Part shown: piece after piece, positions 14,201 through 29,200 of the stretch
Position numbering within the stretch: position 1 is the first letter of the stretch
Layout of the letters: each line of letters starts with the position of its first letter
DNA from: Callaeas wilsoni
Taxonomy: Eukaryota > Chordata > Aves > Passeriformes > Callaeidae
Assembly (NCBI GenBank): GCA_013398955.1
Contig: VWPU01018612.1
Coordinates: 1-64,000, forward strand
Direction of reading: 5' to 3'
DNA: 64,000 bases
The notes under the pieces: model-generated
Databases searched by the model: none
What the model saw: the letters and a program-made list of their open reading frames with translations, nothing else
What the model was told of the DNA's origin: nothing
Made by a program: the position numbers and the translations under genes

Positions 14201-17200
14201 GGCTCCCCTCCTTCAGTTCTGAAGGGTTACACGGCTGAACAGAGAAGAAAAAATTACTTCCTGTTTGACAGAAAAGGACAAATACTACTACACACAAGCC
14301 TAAAAAAAACTGTAGAAGCCACCTCTCCCTTTGATCAATCCACTGCACAATAGAAAAAAGAAAACAATTTGTAGTAGAAGTGCTTATGAAAAGATAATTT
14401 TGAAGTGCTTTAGAGAAGGGACCACTAAAGTTGTAGCTGCTAGAAAAAGCAGGATGGCTGGCAAAGCCTATCTCATCTAGTCACAGTGGGACTGTGTATC
14501 AGGTGGAAACACACAGCAATTAGATTGTTCTATCTCCTTTATACTCACCTTATTGACGGCAAAAGCAGTAATGATATCCGACTCTTTATGAATTATTCTT
14601 GCCTTGCCACCAGGGTATCCCAAATCTGTTTCTGTCTGTATTTAAAAAACAAAGCACAGTTAAATGCAAACTTCTGTGTAACATCACTTTTTACTGAAAG
14701 TACAGAGACCAAACAATGTTTTGTGTGAAAATTTTTTTCTTCCTTTAACTCTCAGAAAACTCAACAAACATAGCCTGTAACAATTATGCTAAACTTGGTT
14801 TGTGTAATAAAATAGGTTCCCATTGCCATGTTAAGATTACCACAGCAACAGAGAAAGCGTAATTTGTCAAGTCACAGTACTGCGTTAATTCTCAAGTTTT
14901 TCAGGGGTGCTGAAAACCAGCAAGGCTACGTGCAACACACTGTTGATTGAAATTTTGAATCTTGATGTTTTGCTCTCAAAAAAGTTTGCTAAGTCTTTGA
15001 TTGCTCTTACCAAACACCTTTTGCCACTGAAACTGATGAAATAGTCCAAAAGAAGGTGCACATAAGCTCCTGAACAAGAAAATGAATTTGAATTTTATCA
15101 GTGCATCCAATCACAATTATTACAATTAAATAAATCTGGAATCCTGTACATGCCAGAACCACAAACCTTTTCGTAGCACACACTCTTTGTTTTTTTTCTC
15201 AATGTGGCCTAATGCTAGATTTGAATATTGTCTATCACTTTGTATTTTAGAAATGCATTCAGGCACATGCCAGCACACAACAAAACTCTAAACTTTACCA
15301 GCACTGTAGCAGTCATTTTAAAAATTAAAGACCTCAGCACTGAAAGTGTTAAATTGATTGTTTACAGACTTAGGCTGTTGCAGCTACAAAACAATTTTAC
15401 AGTAAAAACAATAACACTGCCAAACTAATGATGACCTAAGAGTTCAAACCTGAATTCCAAATGTAGTAATTTTTTTTTTTAAAAAGCCCAAAGAATTATT
15501 ACAGAATTATTTCAAGCTTCTCATCTTCAAATTCTTAATTTTCTGTGCTTTACAAGATTTAAACAAAAATATTTTACTAGAAAAACAGATTTTTCTGTCA
15601 AAGAACTGCAAATGGTCTTTTACAAAGTCTAAAAGTACCAGCTGTTAAAGACCAAGAAGGAGAATACCTTCTTTAAATGTCAAAACACAAATGATACTTC
15701 ATAGTATGTATGTAACTTTTATGTATGTAACACGAGACAAAACTGCAGTGGCAAACATATACAAACCCATGATTTGTGTGTTGTGATGAACAAATCTGCA
15801 GGAAATGAAATTTTTTTTTTCCCCAGTCTGTTCCAATTATCTACTTGCTAATACTGCTTTATCACATAATTAGTATTAACAAGGACACCACAGAGCACAG
15901 TTCTGTCTTCACACTAGTTTTGTAGAAGAAGGCTTAAAAAATATGGTATTCACTTTAATTTCAAGGCATAGTACTTTACCATTTTAGTATGCCATACGCA
16001 TCTTTCAAGATAGTTACTGAAATACTGTTATATGGGATGATTTGTCATCATCTTTAAAATAAGGCTCAGTGAAAGCTTTCAGTAGCAAACTCGTATCATG
16101 CTAACAAACTGCTCTAAGTCTAGTTAACCACCTTTACTTACAAACAACTACTGTAGCCAGCTAATACAGATCAAAGCTTCTGTATATACTGTGTACCATA
16201 CTACTATTGAATTTTTGTCACTTGGGTAAAATCTCAACTTCAGCTCTTCACTTGGCCAAGCTACAGAATTTGATAATAGATATTGTTTGTACCTGGTTGC
16301 TTAATCCAGGTAGGGTAACTAAGTTTCAGATAAACTCTGTAGCAGTTTAACTCAATCCCTTGCATTTTTTTTACGTTTGCTTGCTATGTGAGCAAAGACT
16401 TTTTCCTAAAGTAAGATCAGCATCACTTAAAAAAAAAATTTCATAATGATGTAAGGTCTAATAAATTCGAGGATTATTAACTATGTACCTTAGTGATGAT
16501 GGGCTCCTCCACCACAGAGTTTTTCATTGTTTCATTGTGCTCCTCTAATGACTTCACCAAGGAAAGAAAAAGCACAGAACGAAGCATAAAGATAAGACAT
16601 AACACGCATGGTAGGTATCAAGGAAATCTTCAATGTCTTGTTGTTTACCCCAACACAGGACAACTGAAACACAACGTGTTTGCACACACACACACATTTT
16701 ACATAATAAGAATAATTAACAAACTCTGAACTCTGTTTTCAGTACAGAATACACTGATTTACTTATTCTGTACTGTAACATCACCTTGTCCATCCCAAAA
16801 GTCGAATTTCTTGAAAAATAAGCAATCTACACTGACATTTTGTCAGCAACAAGACAGAAAATAAAGCAAACTATACTTTGTAAGGCTGTAAATGAGCCTA
16901 CCTTGAAACACTTAAAGTACATCTAAAATTTTCCAAAATATCTGTCCATACAGCGTAACAGAATGGTTGTGTAAGATATGATCAGAAGTGGTGCACTTTT
17001 AAAGGCAAAAAGGAACAATTTTCCATTTAACTGCACTCTGTACTGAACACAATCAGCCAACATTACTCAAGCTAATATTCTAGTTGTGACAGGACAAAGG
17101 TTAGGTCATGCAGAATTCTCTGCTACCACGACTTTACTAGTCATGAATATCCTTTCTCCTGCATACTTGATTTGTTCACATCTGCTTCTTTCTCCTCCAT

Positions 17201-20200
17201 TTCTGCTACACCACAGGTTTTCTATAATACCAGCAATTCTTTCAAAATTAGGAGTAGGGGTAAGTAAGGAAAAAAAGAAAAAAAATTCAAAAGCTCATTA
17301 CAGAACCACAATTTAGAAACATTTAACTGCATCTGGAACTGGAATCCAGTTGGACAGTGGGATAAATAATCAAGAACAGAAATATTAATTGCTGTATGAG
17401 CATTCCTCTTATTAAAATTGAATCGTAACATGACTGTTATGGAAGCAGTGGATAAAAGCCAGGATGACTATGGTAGGGACAAACTAAAACTTTCAGAACT
17501 TTGGCTCATTAACTTACTGGTTTTAATGTTTGAAATGTTCCATTTCGTCATTCTTTTGAGGCAGTTTTTATACTGATCTTACAGAAGAGACTGACTGTAG
17601 CAACATTGTGCTAGTTGTCATTTACAGTCAAAGTCTGATTATTTTTTTATTCCGTGAAACAATGGACAAGTATTTTTTGCATGAAATACTGCAGATTTGG
17701 AGTCATAGCCAAGTACATTAACCCTTCAAGCACCAGAAGTAAACAAGTCAACTAAATAACTTAAGGAAAAGCTGACAGATTGACCTGCAACATTTTCTGC
17801 ATTTTATGTATCATACCAACCTCATTTAGGCACCGCTTCTTTGTAAAAATATTTCTGATAAAAGTTTCCTGGACTTCTTCCTGTTTAACCAAGTATTGCC
17901 AGAGCCTCTTCACAGACAGTGCAACATGACTGCTAGATCTACAGAACAAAGTTGAATAAATATTTACATCATGCTCATACAAGAGTGCAGTATTTTATAT
18001 TCTAATCAAACTATAGTCAGAAGAAATGCTGAAGCAAAACTACAGAGCTATAGACAGCATACAAGACCTATCTGAAAGCACTTTAATATCCTCTTCCTGA
18101 AAAACCTACATGTGAGAGGAGGTGCAAAAGGAACAAGAAAAAGAATATGTAGCATCTTCTCCTTCTATCTTGGGAGAAGTGAGAAAATCTCTTTAAGAGA
18201 ATACACAATGATAAGAGCAGCATACAGATTATTTATTAGTCCAGCTCACTCTTTACAACATGAATAATTTCTCTTTAATCCTAACAAGTGATCCTTTCAC
18301 ATGGACAATGAATGACTAACACTTCCTGCTAGGAACACATCATCAGCTGTGTAATTTCTCTGAACCATCCATGATTTTTCAGAAACAAAACTGGAAGAAT
18401 TGTAGAATCAGATCAAACTTCAAATGTTTATGCTTATCCCTAGAAATGGCACACTAAAGCAAAAATTATAGACACCAATATAGCTGCTTATGACAAGCCA
18501 AAATCCATCAAACTCTGAATAGCTTTAAATCATAATTTAAAAATAATGTCAGACACCAGATATATGTTAAGCTGGTCCCTTTTAATCAACTCAGGTTACT
18601 GAAAGTGTGACCATGATGAAATATTCTACAATAAAGTCAGACTTTCTGTATTCTGAAATCCACAAGTGACACTAGGATTAAAAAGCCAGAAATCTATTTT
18701 AAAAATTACACTTTAAGACACTGAGCACACTTTTCTGGCTGAACACGCAATTATGTTAAGTCACAACTATGCAATTATTACAAATAGTAAGTATTTCTTC
18801 TCTGATTTTAGGTAACAATACTGCTAAGAATGTGAAGTAATTTTATTACTTCTAAAGGTGGGGCAGTTATTTAATTCACTATCACTAATCCATAATTATC
18901 TCTCAAGGAAAATTTTTTATTCTTTATTTTATTGTCAAACATACTTTTCCCAGAGACACTCAAAATCCGTATGTTAAGCTTAAGTAAAAGAATTTTAAAA
19001 AATTAGAAATTGTGGTATATTTTTCCTGCTCTTGCTTTGGATCAGAAATGCATGAAGTCTGACTTGCACCTTTCACTTCACATGGTTATTGAAGTTGCAA
19101 TCTATCATGTGCTCTAACAACCTAATGATTGATTTATATAAAAGATATTACAGTCAGTGTTTGTAGAAATTAGACTGACCTGAAAGGAGTGTTTGTAGGC
19201 TCAAGTAAAGTTTTGTGGCGAAGCAATGCAGGACCAGCAGCGAGGGCATCTTCGGAAGCATGAACTGAAATATAATGTTGAGGTGGACCTCCATATAGCT
19301 CAAGACGTCGTAGAAGAACTTGCTCCCAGCGCTGTAAAGTTTTCAAAACTGCATGGCATATCGGGGAGCTAACTGGAAGCTCTAGAAAGACAAGTAAACA
19401 ATAATAAAACCCCTCCCCTTTCCATTATAACTTTGACAAAGATAATTCCAGCAGGTGAAGGCTGAAGTTTATTTTGAATATCTCCACAAGTAAGCTTTGT
19501 TCAAACCTCAAGTTGGTATTTGCAAGTATAAAAAGATTAACTTCTTTGTGCTGTTATTCCTAAAAAAAAGGAACAGACTTCTCCAATATTGGAGAAATTG
19601 TATCATGGAACAATCATCATGAAACAGATCCTCCTGGATGCTGTCAAGGCATATGGCTGATAGGCAGTGATACGAGAAAGCTGACACACATTCATAAAGG
19701 GCAAATTGTGCCCAACTAATCAATTAGTGGCATTCTCTTGTGAACTGACTGCACAGGAGGGCAAGGAAAGAGCAACCGATGTCCTATACTTTTAACTTCT
19801 GTAAGGCCTCTGACAGTGTCCCACACAACATCTTTGCCTCTCAACTGGAGCAAAAAAGGATGGACTATTTGACAGCTAAGGAACTGGTTGAATGACCTCA
19901 CCCAAAGAGTTACATTCAATGGTTCAACGTCCAAATGGAGATCAGTAACAAGCATCATCCCTAAGGGATGCACATTGGGACTGGTACTGTTCCATCTCTC
20001 CAATAATGACACAGGCAGTGGTAGTGAGGGCACCTGCTGGCAGAGAACACCAAGGTGAGAGGTGCAGTTGATTCACTGGAGGGAAGGGGTGCCACCCACA
20101 GGGACCATGGCGGGCCTGAGGAGTGGGGCCATGTCACCCTCACAAGCTTCAACAAGGACAAGTGCACCTGTGTCAGAGCAATCACCAGTACCAAAACTGA

Positions 20201-23200
20201 GTGATGAAGAGATTGAGAGCAGCCCTGTGGAGAAGGACTTAGGGATACCAGTGGATGAAAAATTGGGCATGACCTGGCTCACAGCCCAGAAAGCCCACTG
20301 CATACTGGGCTGCATCAAGAGTGGCCAGTAGGGTGAGTGAGGGAATTTGGCCCCTCTGATTTGTTCTTGTGAGACTCTATCTGGGACACCAGATCCATAT
20401 ATGGGGCTCCCACTATAGGAATGACAGGGACCTGTGGAGGGGATCCAAAGAAGGGCCACAAAAACAGGTCAGAGGGCTGAAACATCTCTCCTGTGAAGAC
20501 AGGCTGAGAGTGTTGAGGTTGTTCAGCTTGGACTGGAGAAGGCTTCAGAGACAGAATATAGCAGCCTTTCAATATTTAAAGTAGATTTACAGGAAAGACG
20601 CAAAGAGACTTTTTACCAAGGCCTGCAGTGATAGGGCAAGGAGTAATGGTTTCACACAAAGAAAGTAGATTCAGATCAGATAAAAGACATTTTTATGATG
20701 AGGGCGGTGAGACACTGGAACTAGTTGCCAAAGAGGTTGTGGATGCCCCAGACATGGGAGGTCATGTCAGATGAGGCTTTGAGCAACACCGTCTAGTGAA
20801 AGATGTCCCTATCCATGAAGTGGTGGGCAGGGTTGGACCTTTAAAGGATGACCTTTAAAGATCCCTTCCAAAACCAAACCATTCTATGATTCCATGAAAC
20901 AAGGAGTAGGAACAATGTTACTTCAATTACAAAAAATTTATAGGATTTCCATGAGGAAATAAATACTGAAACATTCTTATATGACTAAGAAGCAAAGAAA
21001 ACAAGTATGAAGAGACTTCTGCTAACTACTGAGCATTCTTTCTCACCCATTCACCTTATCCACCCACCATGTCATTTCATAAATATAACTATGATAAACA
21101 GTATCAGAACATTTACTCCCATTACACTGAAAAACTAAGAACTTTTGAACTAAAAGCTACAACATATGTATATTATTCAACACATTACTGATTTTAAATG
21201 TGCTATTTAGGTATGAAGAGACAACTCTGCTGCTTATTACCTGAAAGATCATGTCCAGCCAAAGGGTAGAAAATCTTCAAATTGTGAAGTACCAGCTGAA
21301 CCATTGCCAATCTCATCAGTGACCAACTAACAAGAAAGCACTAGTAAGTCATTTACTAATAGGAAAATTATTTTCTCACTTATTCAATATTAGGTTTTAA
21401 ATTTAGAGCTTCAAATCTTCATTATAAACTACTGAAAATGACAAACCCTACTTTAGAATATTACAGGTACTTTGAATTCAAAAGTCACTATACCGCCATA
21501 TATACCACCATATATACCACTATACCACCATACTAATAAAATCAATAAAATAATTACTGTCAAAAATTAACTACTAAGTCTAGATAATACACTGAAATAT
21601 CAAGTAACTGGTATATTATCTCAAAAATAAAAAACCAGAAATGCAAGTGTAGATGTGGCAAAATATCTTTCATTCTAAAGTGTTATTTACCTGTAAGAAT
21701 TTGAATTAGAATGCTCTTGGTTATGTGACTTTGATGCAAACATATCTCCATCAATGTCTTCATCATCTTCATCACTTTCCTGACTCTCTTCTGAATCATA
21801 TTCCACTCTACTTTGTGATGGAAGAAATGGCTAAAAATTTCAACAATATTCCATAAATATCTTCTAGCCAACATCTCATTCTAAATTACCTTTTAAAAAT
21901 TGAATAATTATAATGCTTAATGCTTTTTATAAAAAGCAGACATATCATCTTACTTGGTTTATTAACATTTAGAGTTTGTATCGCATGAAAAGGGTAGTTG
22001 TCCATAAGCACTACATACTTTAACAGCTTAACTATTTTTTACATTACTGAAAATTCTAGTGCTGAAAATGAAAACACTAACTGTTTTCCAATTCTTATTT
22101 TCATGCCAGATATATCAAACCAGATGTGGGACACAAACTTGTCAGAGAGAAGCCAAAACTACCAGGGTGTATTCTCTTCACTTCTTCCAAGAGCTCAGAG
22201 AAATCCTATCCTTTCCCTACAGTGTTCAATATTTATGATCAGCCCATTATCATTGCCTCACGGTGCTATTCAGTATTTGCAGTTTCTTTTTTGTCCCTGC
22301 TCCTAAAACACACTCAGGTACTTTATTTTGCTTATGTAAATAACACTTGATACAGAACTGTGCATACAACTGCACAGAAGTATGTAACTTTCTACAATGA
22401 AAGATCTGCCACAATGGACTTAAAAAGGCAACATAATTTGATTTCCAGTAGGTATGTACATGCATTTCAACCAGTTGAAATAGCAGATAAAATGCTTCTC
22501 GCATTTCCTTGTTCCCCTAAATAGCTGACTTGTAATTATGTACACATTTTTACTCTCTAATTACAAAAATCAAGACAATTTGTTCATATCATTATCTGAA
22601 AAGAAATTAATTTAATAACAACAGTTTTCAAGAAAGCTGTTTCAAAAACAAGTATAGGCTGCATCTTAGAAAAAGCTAAATGTGAGCAATAAAAACAAGC
22701 AGGTTTTATCACATCAGTACCTAAATTAATGACTAAGATGAGAAAAACTACCAATCCAGAAGTGATAGAGGACAATTAATTCTCAAAACAGCAAAAAATT
22801 ACCTTTGCAATGAAATAATCCCAGATGCTAAGCTCAGGAGGGATAAATCTTTCTTTGTAAGATGATGATTGTTGGTCTACCAATGGCAATGCAGGCAACT
22901 GAGAACTCTCTTTTGGAGAGGTTTTTGATGAAAGCCTGTGATGTTTTTGCTGTTTCTCTCCATCATCTATGCAAGAAGAAAATAGAGTATGTTGCTTTAA
23001 ATCTTCTGCTCTACCTCCTTATTGCTTTTAACAAAGGGATTCATAATGAAAAGTAGAAATCTTCATCATTACAAGTTGTCAGAAATTTATCTTTGCGTTT
23101 CTGTAACAACTAAACATAGCGAATGTTAATCCTCAAATACATAAAACTAATATGTAACTAGAACTCCAGAATGTAAAAACTCCCTGCACAAATAATACAC

Positions 23201-26200
23201 CCGTAACTGCATTAGAAGATTTCTTCTTACAAAGGAAACAAATATTATTACACAAGCAGCAATCTTGCAAAACTAAATTACTTTAATGAGAACTACTGAA
23301 TACTGATTATGCTTGCTTTTAAGAAAAGCCAGGAGTCCTGCTTTTCAGAATATATATTGCAAATATGTAAGCTTGCCATTCCTACTCCAACTTTTAACTC
23401 TATGTCTCCCTCTAGTGGAAATCTTTTTTTTTCCAAATAGTACAATTCTCTAAATCCCTATGCCCTGATAATACGCTTCTCTAGCAAATATAAAAGAACA
23501 CATTTTAACTAACACGGCCTAATATACAACTTACTAAACAGGGATGGATTTATTATTTGCAGCAACACCCTGAATCCTAGGAGTAGAGAGGTCCCCTTGC
23601 TTGCCTCAATATTGACTTTTTTCAAACTAAGAAGTGTCAATGGCAGATTTTACTTACATTGTTGATTATTACAGTACTCAAGAAAATAGCTCATCCAAGC
23701 TTTCAGGAATATTTTAACACATTTGTATCACCCGTGATGCCTTACGATTTTGGCTTTTATATTTTTCGTACATTTGTAATCCTGCAATCCTTTAGTGTAT
23801 AACTCTAAAATCCATATACAGCATTAGCTACTGTTCTCCCATTTTGGTCAGACAAAACAATTCCTCTCCAGGCCTGGGAATCAAGGACACCTTACTGTCT
23901 CAGGCCCCGAGAAATGTAAACAAAAGTGAGTTGGGGTACACTTTTACACTTCGGGTAAATGACTTTATTAGCTGAAGCTGTAATCAGAAGATTAACCCCC
24001 AATATGCAAATGGACCAAACTAGTCAAAGTATGAAAACTCATGACCTGTTGTCCATTTTTGGGTGTAGCCCCTGGAGGGGCTTTGTCTGCCCTGAATGTA
24101 CCTGAAGGCCCTTCAATAAATACAATCACTTTTTATTCCCTTAATTTTGTCTGGCCTCTGTTTTTAGGTAGTCCCAAAAGGGCACCACCTGATACCTTGA
24201 CATAATTCTGGATCTTGTTAGGCATCATATTCAAATACAGCCTTTCAATTAGCAGAGGAGGAATGATACCAATTGTCACTGTCCCTGAGCAGTAAGTTAG
24301 TGTTCTGACTCTCCAGAACACATCAGAAGTAAAAGTGACAAAGGAGAAAAGAAATTATATTTGGAGATTCGTTGGCCATCTTCCATACCAGACAAAATAG
24401 ACTTGAATCAATTTCCTACTGACTGTAAAAGGTGTTTGTTTTTTGTTTGTGGTGGTTGGTTGGGGTTTTTTTTTTTAGATTTTTTTATTCTCTTTTCAAA
24501 TAGATACATGTAATGTACAGACACAAGCTTCCACAGTGAAACAGAAGAGTCGGTTCGAGACTCAGGTATAACAAAGAAAACTAAAATATGAAGATTAAAA
24601 AAAAAGTTGAGTTCTTTGAACTTCATTTTGGAGTCCACAAAACTTCAAATAGCTATTTAACTGAGTCCGTTTTCTTAAGCAGAGGGGAGTATGCGTTGCC
24701 TTATGATCTAACAGCAGTGAAGAAAACAATTCTGTAGGCTTAAGGAGCTCACCTGAGAAACAGATAACTCTATCACTGAGTTCAAGCATCAACATGTTGG
24801 GCCAGACTGGCTGCAAGGATGAACTAACATGAACATCAGAAATGCAAATGGGCTCTTCATTGTTTTAACTTTCCTATTCTCATTCTGCTACCAAGGGCCC
24901 AAAAAACTAAAGACCACCTTCAAAATTACTTTCTCCTGTTAATAATGATGAAGATGTCAAAAGAGCCAGTATACCTATCTGTTCCTGGAGTAAACTACCA
25001 TGAAGTATTTCCTATACCCTTATTCTTTTAATGTTTTATCCACAAGAGACTTTCTGATTCTTGATAGGTGCCTCAAAGACTACGTCCTTCAAAACTCCTA
25101 TGGGTATTCCAATCACTTGAGAACAGGTCTAACATTCTGAACAAAAGAAAAACAGTGGTAATTTACAAACATTTCCATATAAAAGACTTATTTGCTCACA
25201 ACACAAACTGAGCCAACTGTAAAATTTGTAACTCTGAGACACATTAGATTTAAATATATGGCTTTAAAAAAAATCTTCCAGGTTTCTTATACCTCACCAT
25301 TTTTTAATTGTTTTCTTCTAATGGACAAATTCTCTGTACTCACACTAGTTGATGGAATTTATTCATTATATCTGGTCATTCTGAACCAGGAATAAACATG
25401 TTTTTCCAAGCTTTAGAAACATTTTTGACCACATATGAAGATGAACATTAGCATCATGAGCAGCTGAACTATTGTGCTGGTTGAGGCTGGGGCAGAGTCA
25501 GTTTTCTTCAAAAGTGGCTATTGTGAGGCTGTGTTTCTGATTTGTGCTGAAAACAGAGTTGATAATATACAGATGTTTTCGTTATTGCTGAGCACGGTTT
25601 ACATAGAGCTAAGGCGTTTTCTGCTTTTGTACTTCCACACTGGTGAGGGAGTTGGGAGTGCTTGGGAGGCTGGGAGGAGACACACCTGGGACAGGTGCCC
25701 CCAACTGACCAAAGAGGCCATGTGGCCACATTCCAGACCATGTGACTTCATGCTCAGTACATAAAGTGGGTGGTAGAAGGAGGAAGACATTTGGAGGGAT
25801 GGCGTTTGTCCTCCCAAGTCACCACTGCACATGATGGGGCCCTGCCCTCCTAGAGATGGCTGAACACCTGCCTGCCCATGGGAGCAGTCAATTAATTCCT
25901 CATTTACTTTTGTTTGCATGCACAGCTTTTACTTTTGTTATTAAATTGTCTTGATCTTAAAACGTGAGTGTTCCCTTTTACCCTTCCCATTTCCTACTTG
26001 GTCCTCCCAGTGGGAGAATGAGTGAGTGGCTGCCTGGGGCTTGGCTGATGGCTGGGGTTAAACCACAACAGCAACAAAACAATTCATATATGGAATCTAA
26101 TAAAAGATGAAGACATCTTTCATCTTGAAACAGGAACATTATAACACTATGTGTCACTCGTCTATACTGTATCATAATTTATTTTTTTTCCTGTTAGGGA

Positions 26201-29200
26201 TAGTATTTGAAATCCACTTACCTGTACTAAAAGTCAAAACCACAATAACTGCAGTACAATGGATTTTCATTTCATTACTTAAAGCTTATGAATTAAAGAG
26301 CATGCACATGCATCACTATGAATTTTTAGCTGATTTTTAGCAACTGCTTAAAAAAAAAGAAATTCAGTAGGCATGACGTAAGGAGCAAGTGTTGCATGAT
26401 ACAGAAATGAGCAAGTATATGCCTCCAGGTTGTTTTTCTAAGCAGAATTCAAAAAGCAAGTGTTTTACTGAAAAAAAGTAATTTATTCCTTTCTGTTAGA
26501 TCACTCTTTGTATTTTTAAGAATACTGCAGGCAAGGCATTGGAAAAAATTCAGTATTTAAGGCAAATGAAAGAACAATCACCTAAGTGGTTTGAAAAACA
26601 CTATTAATGCAAATTTCTTCTTATACATTCTAAAAGCAATTAAGTACATTTAAAAAAATCATTAAAATTCTGATTGTCATTTGGGATTTCAAATTACCAA
26701 TTACATACATCTTCAAATTTCTCATATATTTCTAGATAAAAATCTTTTACATATTTGGTTTTTTTTCTTTTTATTTGAAGCATTTATCTTTGCTCCCATT
26801 TTACTTATCAGACAAAATTAAAATTTATGTTATTTACCAAGAATACTGGACTATTTCAGACAAGGAAAATCCTTTAATTTCTGCCAGGTTCTAAGACATG
26901 CAATGATAACCTAAAGATCCGTTACCTCCCTTCCACCTTTCCAGGAAGAGCTAAAAGGCAGATTGCTTTCAACTTCCCTTCATTTGCTCTTGCAGCATGG
27001 AATAACTGAATATATGAAATGAAACGATGGATTTCTAACTGTTAAAGCAAGGCTCAAATTGTTCCTTGAGAATCTTCTGGATGATAGAGAACTTACCATC
27101 TCTATATAGACTTAAATTATAAAACCGTTTTCTAAGGTAGTTTTCAAGGAAATAAAAAGGTAAATGTGACTCTGAAAAAATGGTATATGTGATTCTGAAA
27201 AAATCTGCTATAATCAACAACAAGGTTCTTTTTCAGATTACAATTGCCTCTTGGAAAACAAAACATCATGTGCTAGTTCTGTCTGCCAAAATAATTTGCT
27301 GCAACTGCAAAAACAAGAAACGTGGCTGAGAAGTATAGTGCTCCGAAAATCATTCAAACTGCATTGTTGTGTCTCATCTTTATGTGACAGAGGCACTAAA
27401 ACAAGTTTTTCATTAAAAAATTAATTCCTAATAGGGGTCAGGAATTTATAAGACTACCAGATACTGGTTTTTGGTTCCTGTTTTTACCGTTAGAATCTAA
27501 GAGAAATATAATATTTACTGAAGTGCAATTTTATATTCAAAGCTACGACATGCTCAAGTCAACTAAAGCAAAGAGCAGAAAGGGAAATAACGTAACTTTA
27601 TTGACCAATGCTGTACACAGTGTTAGGATCTCTTAAAGCAAGCTTCGAACTTGGAGATCAACACCCACATTCAGATATGCATTAAAGGATTGGAGGGGAG
27701 GCAAGGAGAAGACATGCATAGTCTTATTGTATTAGAATTATTAGTGTTCTGAATTTTTAGCTTTTAATCTCCATTTGAGAGTGGAAACATTTCACAAAAA
27801 TCGAAAAGTAAACATAAGAGAAAACAGCCTACTTATGCATAACAAGATGTTAAGCTATAGAAAAAAATATAAATAATATTATGGAAGAATATGGCATAGT
27901 TGACTGGAACAAGCATTCCAGCCACTTCTCAGTATTTGTTTCTGGGTGTTAGAAACAGTAAAGGCACAAAAATACAGCAGATTTTAATCCTAACCCCTCT
28001 GCTTCATTGGAGGTCTATTTTTTTCCTTTCTTCCCCCACCATTTTTTTTGATGTGACAGAGTAAGGATTTTGGAGAAATACCTTTCCCCCAAATTTGCTT
28101 TACATAAAGACACATTAAAAACAAGTAATAACCCAATGAATCCTGGAATTACGTAGGTTGAAAGACACTCAGTCCGAACAGGGCTGACTTAATTGATGGC
28201 CTAGTTTGCTCAAGTTTTTGAGTAACTCCAAAGACAGAGATTCCACAACACCTCTAGGTCCCTTTCTCAATGATTATCCCTAAAAACTAGTATTAAAAAA
28301 TGTCCCTTCTTCCCTTGAATTTTTAGTTTGAGCTTCTGGATTCCTCCAGAAACAGTTTTATTAAACCTGCAATCAGACAGCCAGCATTCCTTCTTCAGAA
28401 AAACATGCACCAGATAGGCTACAGATTCAGAATACATTTCAGAATACACTTCTTCGTAAAAAAAAAAAACTTGTCATTTTAAACCAGTGGTAGCAGCAGT
28501 ATTAACACTATACAGTTAAGTATAGTGTTGATAACTGTATAGTAAGCAGCAGCTTACTATACAGTTATCAACACCTAGTTAGCAGAATTGCTAACAAAAG
28601 CCAGTTATGGCTTCCGACAAGTCTGTAACAGCAAACATATTTGCCTTACCGAAGTGATAAAGAGAAATATTTATTCAGTACCACAGAGAAAGCTAATCAG
28701 ATCTACTGTAAGAGCTTGCTTTTGGTTAAAGACCTCTACTTTGAAAACACTTCTCTAGAAGTCTGATGAAGATATTTAAACAGACCATATTTACAGTTTT
28801 CCTTAAATGCAAGATAAGACATTTTGATATGTAACATACATCTAAAGATCAATAATAAATGTTTTTTAGAAATATAAAGTTACATTTTATCTCCCTACAT
28901 ATATATTCAGATGTGATTTAGGAAGTCATCAGAGTTTAAGCAAATTTGTCTTTACAAAATCTTCCTTTAAAACTTAGTTAATTGTAGCATTTTTGCTGTT
29001 GGTTTTATAAAAGTCCAACTAAATTAAAAAGCACATAACTATACCAAAAATAAAAGCATTACAGGAATTTGTTCCAGACCTGAGGATAATCTAGCATTAC
29101 CTGAATTTAAAACTTGAAGGTTGTTTGCTTTTCTAAAAGGTTCTTAGACTATCAACACGACACTTTTAACTTGTAATGTCTGGAATGGACACTTAGAAAT

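Noticed and set aside
20062..20584. Overlapping open frames of 70-128 residues on both strands
   Set aside because: They fall in the CR1 3' end and are not genes.
25474..25919. Open frames of 77-106 residues on both strands
   Set aside because: They lie wholly inside a solo LTR and resemble the frames in the copy at 53.8-54.2 kb. They are chance frames in GC-richer repeat DNA.
28504..28574. MicroRNA precursor
   Set aside because: The stem is perfectly paired with a 4-nt loop and the core is repeated in alternating orientation. That fits a fork template switch better than a miRNA hairpin, and there is no expression evidence.
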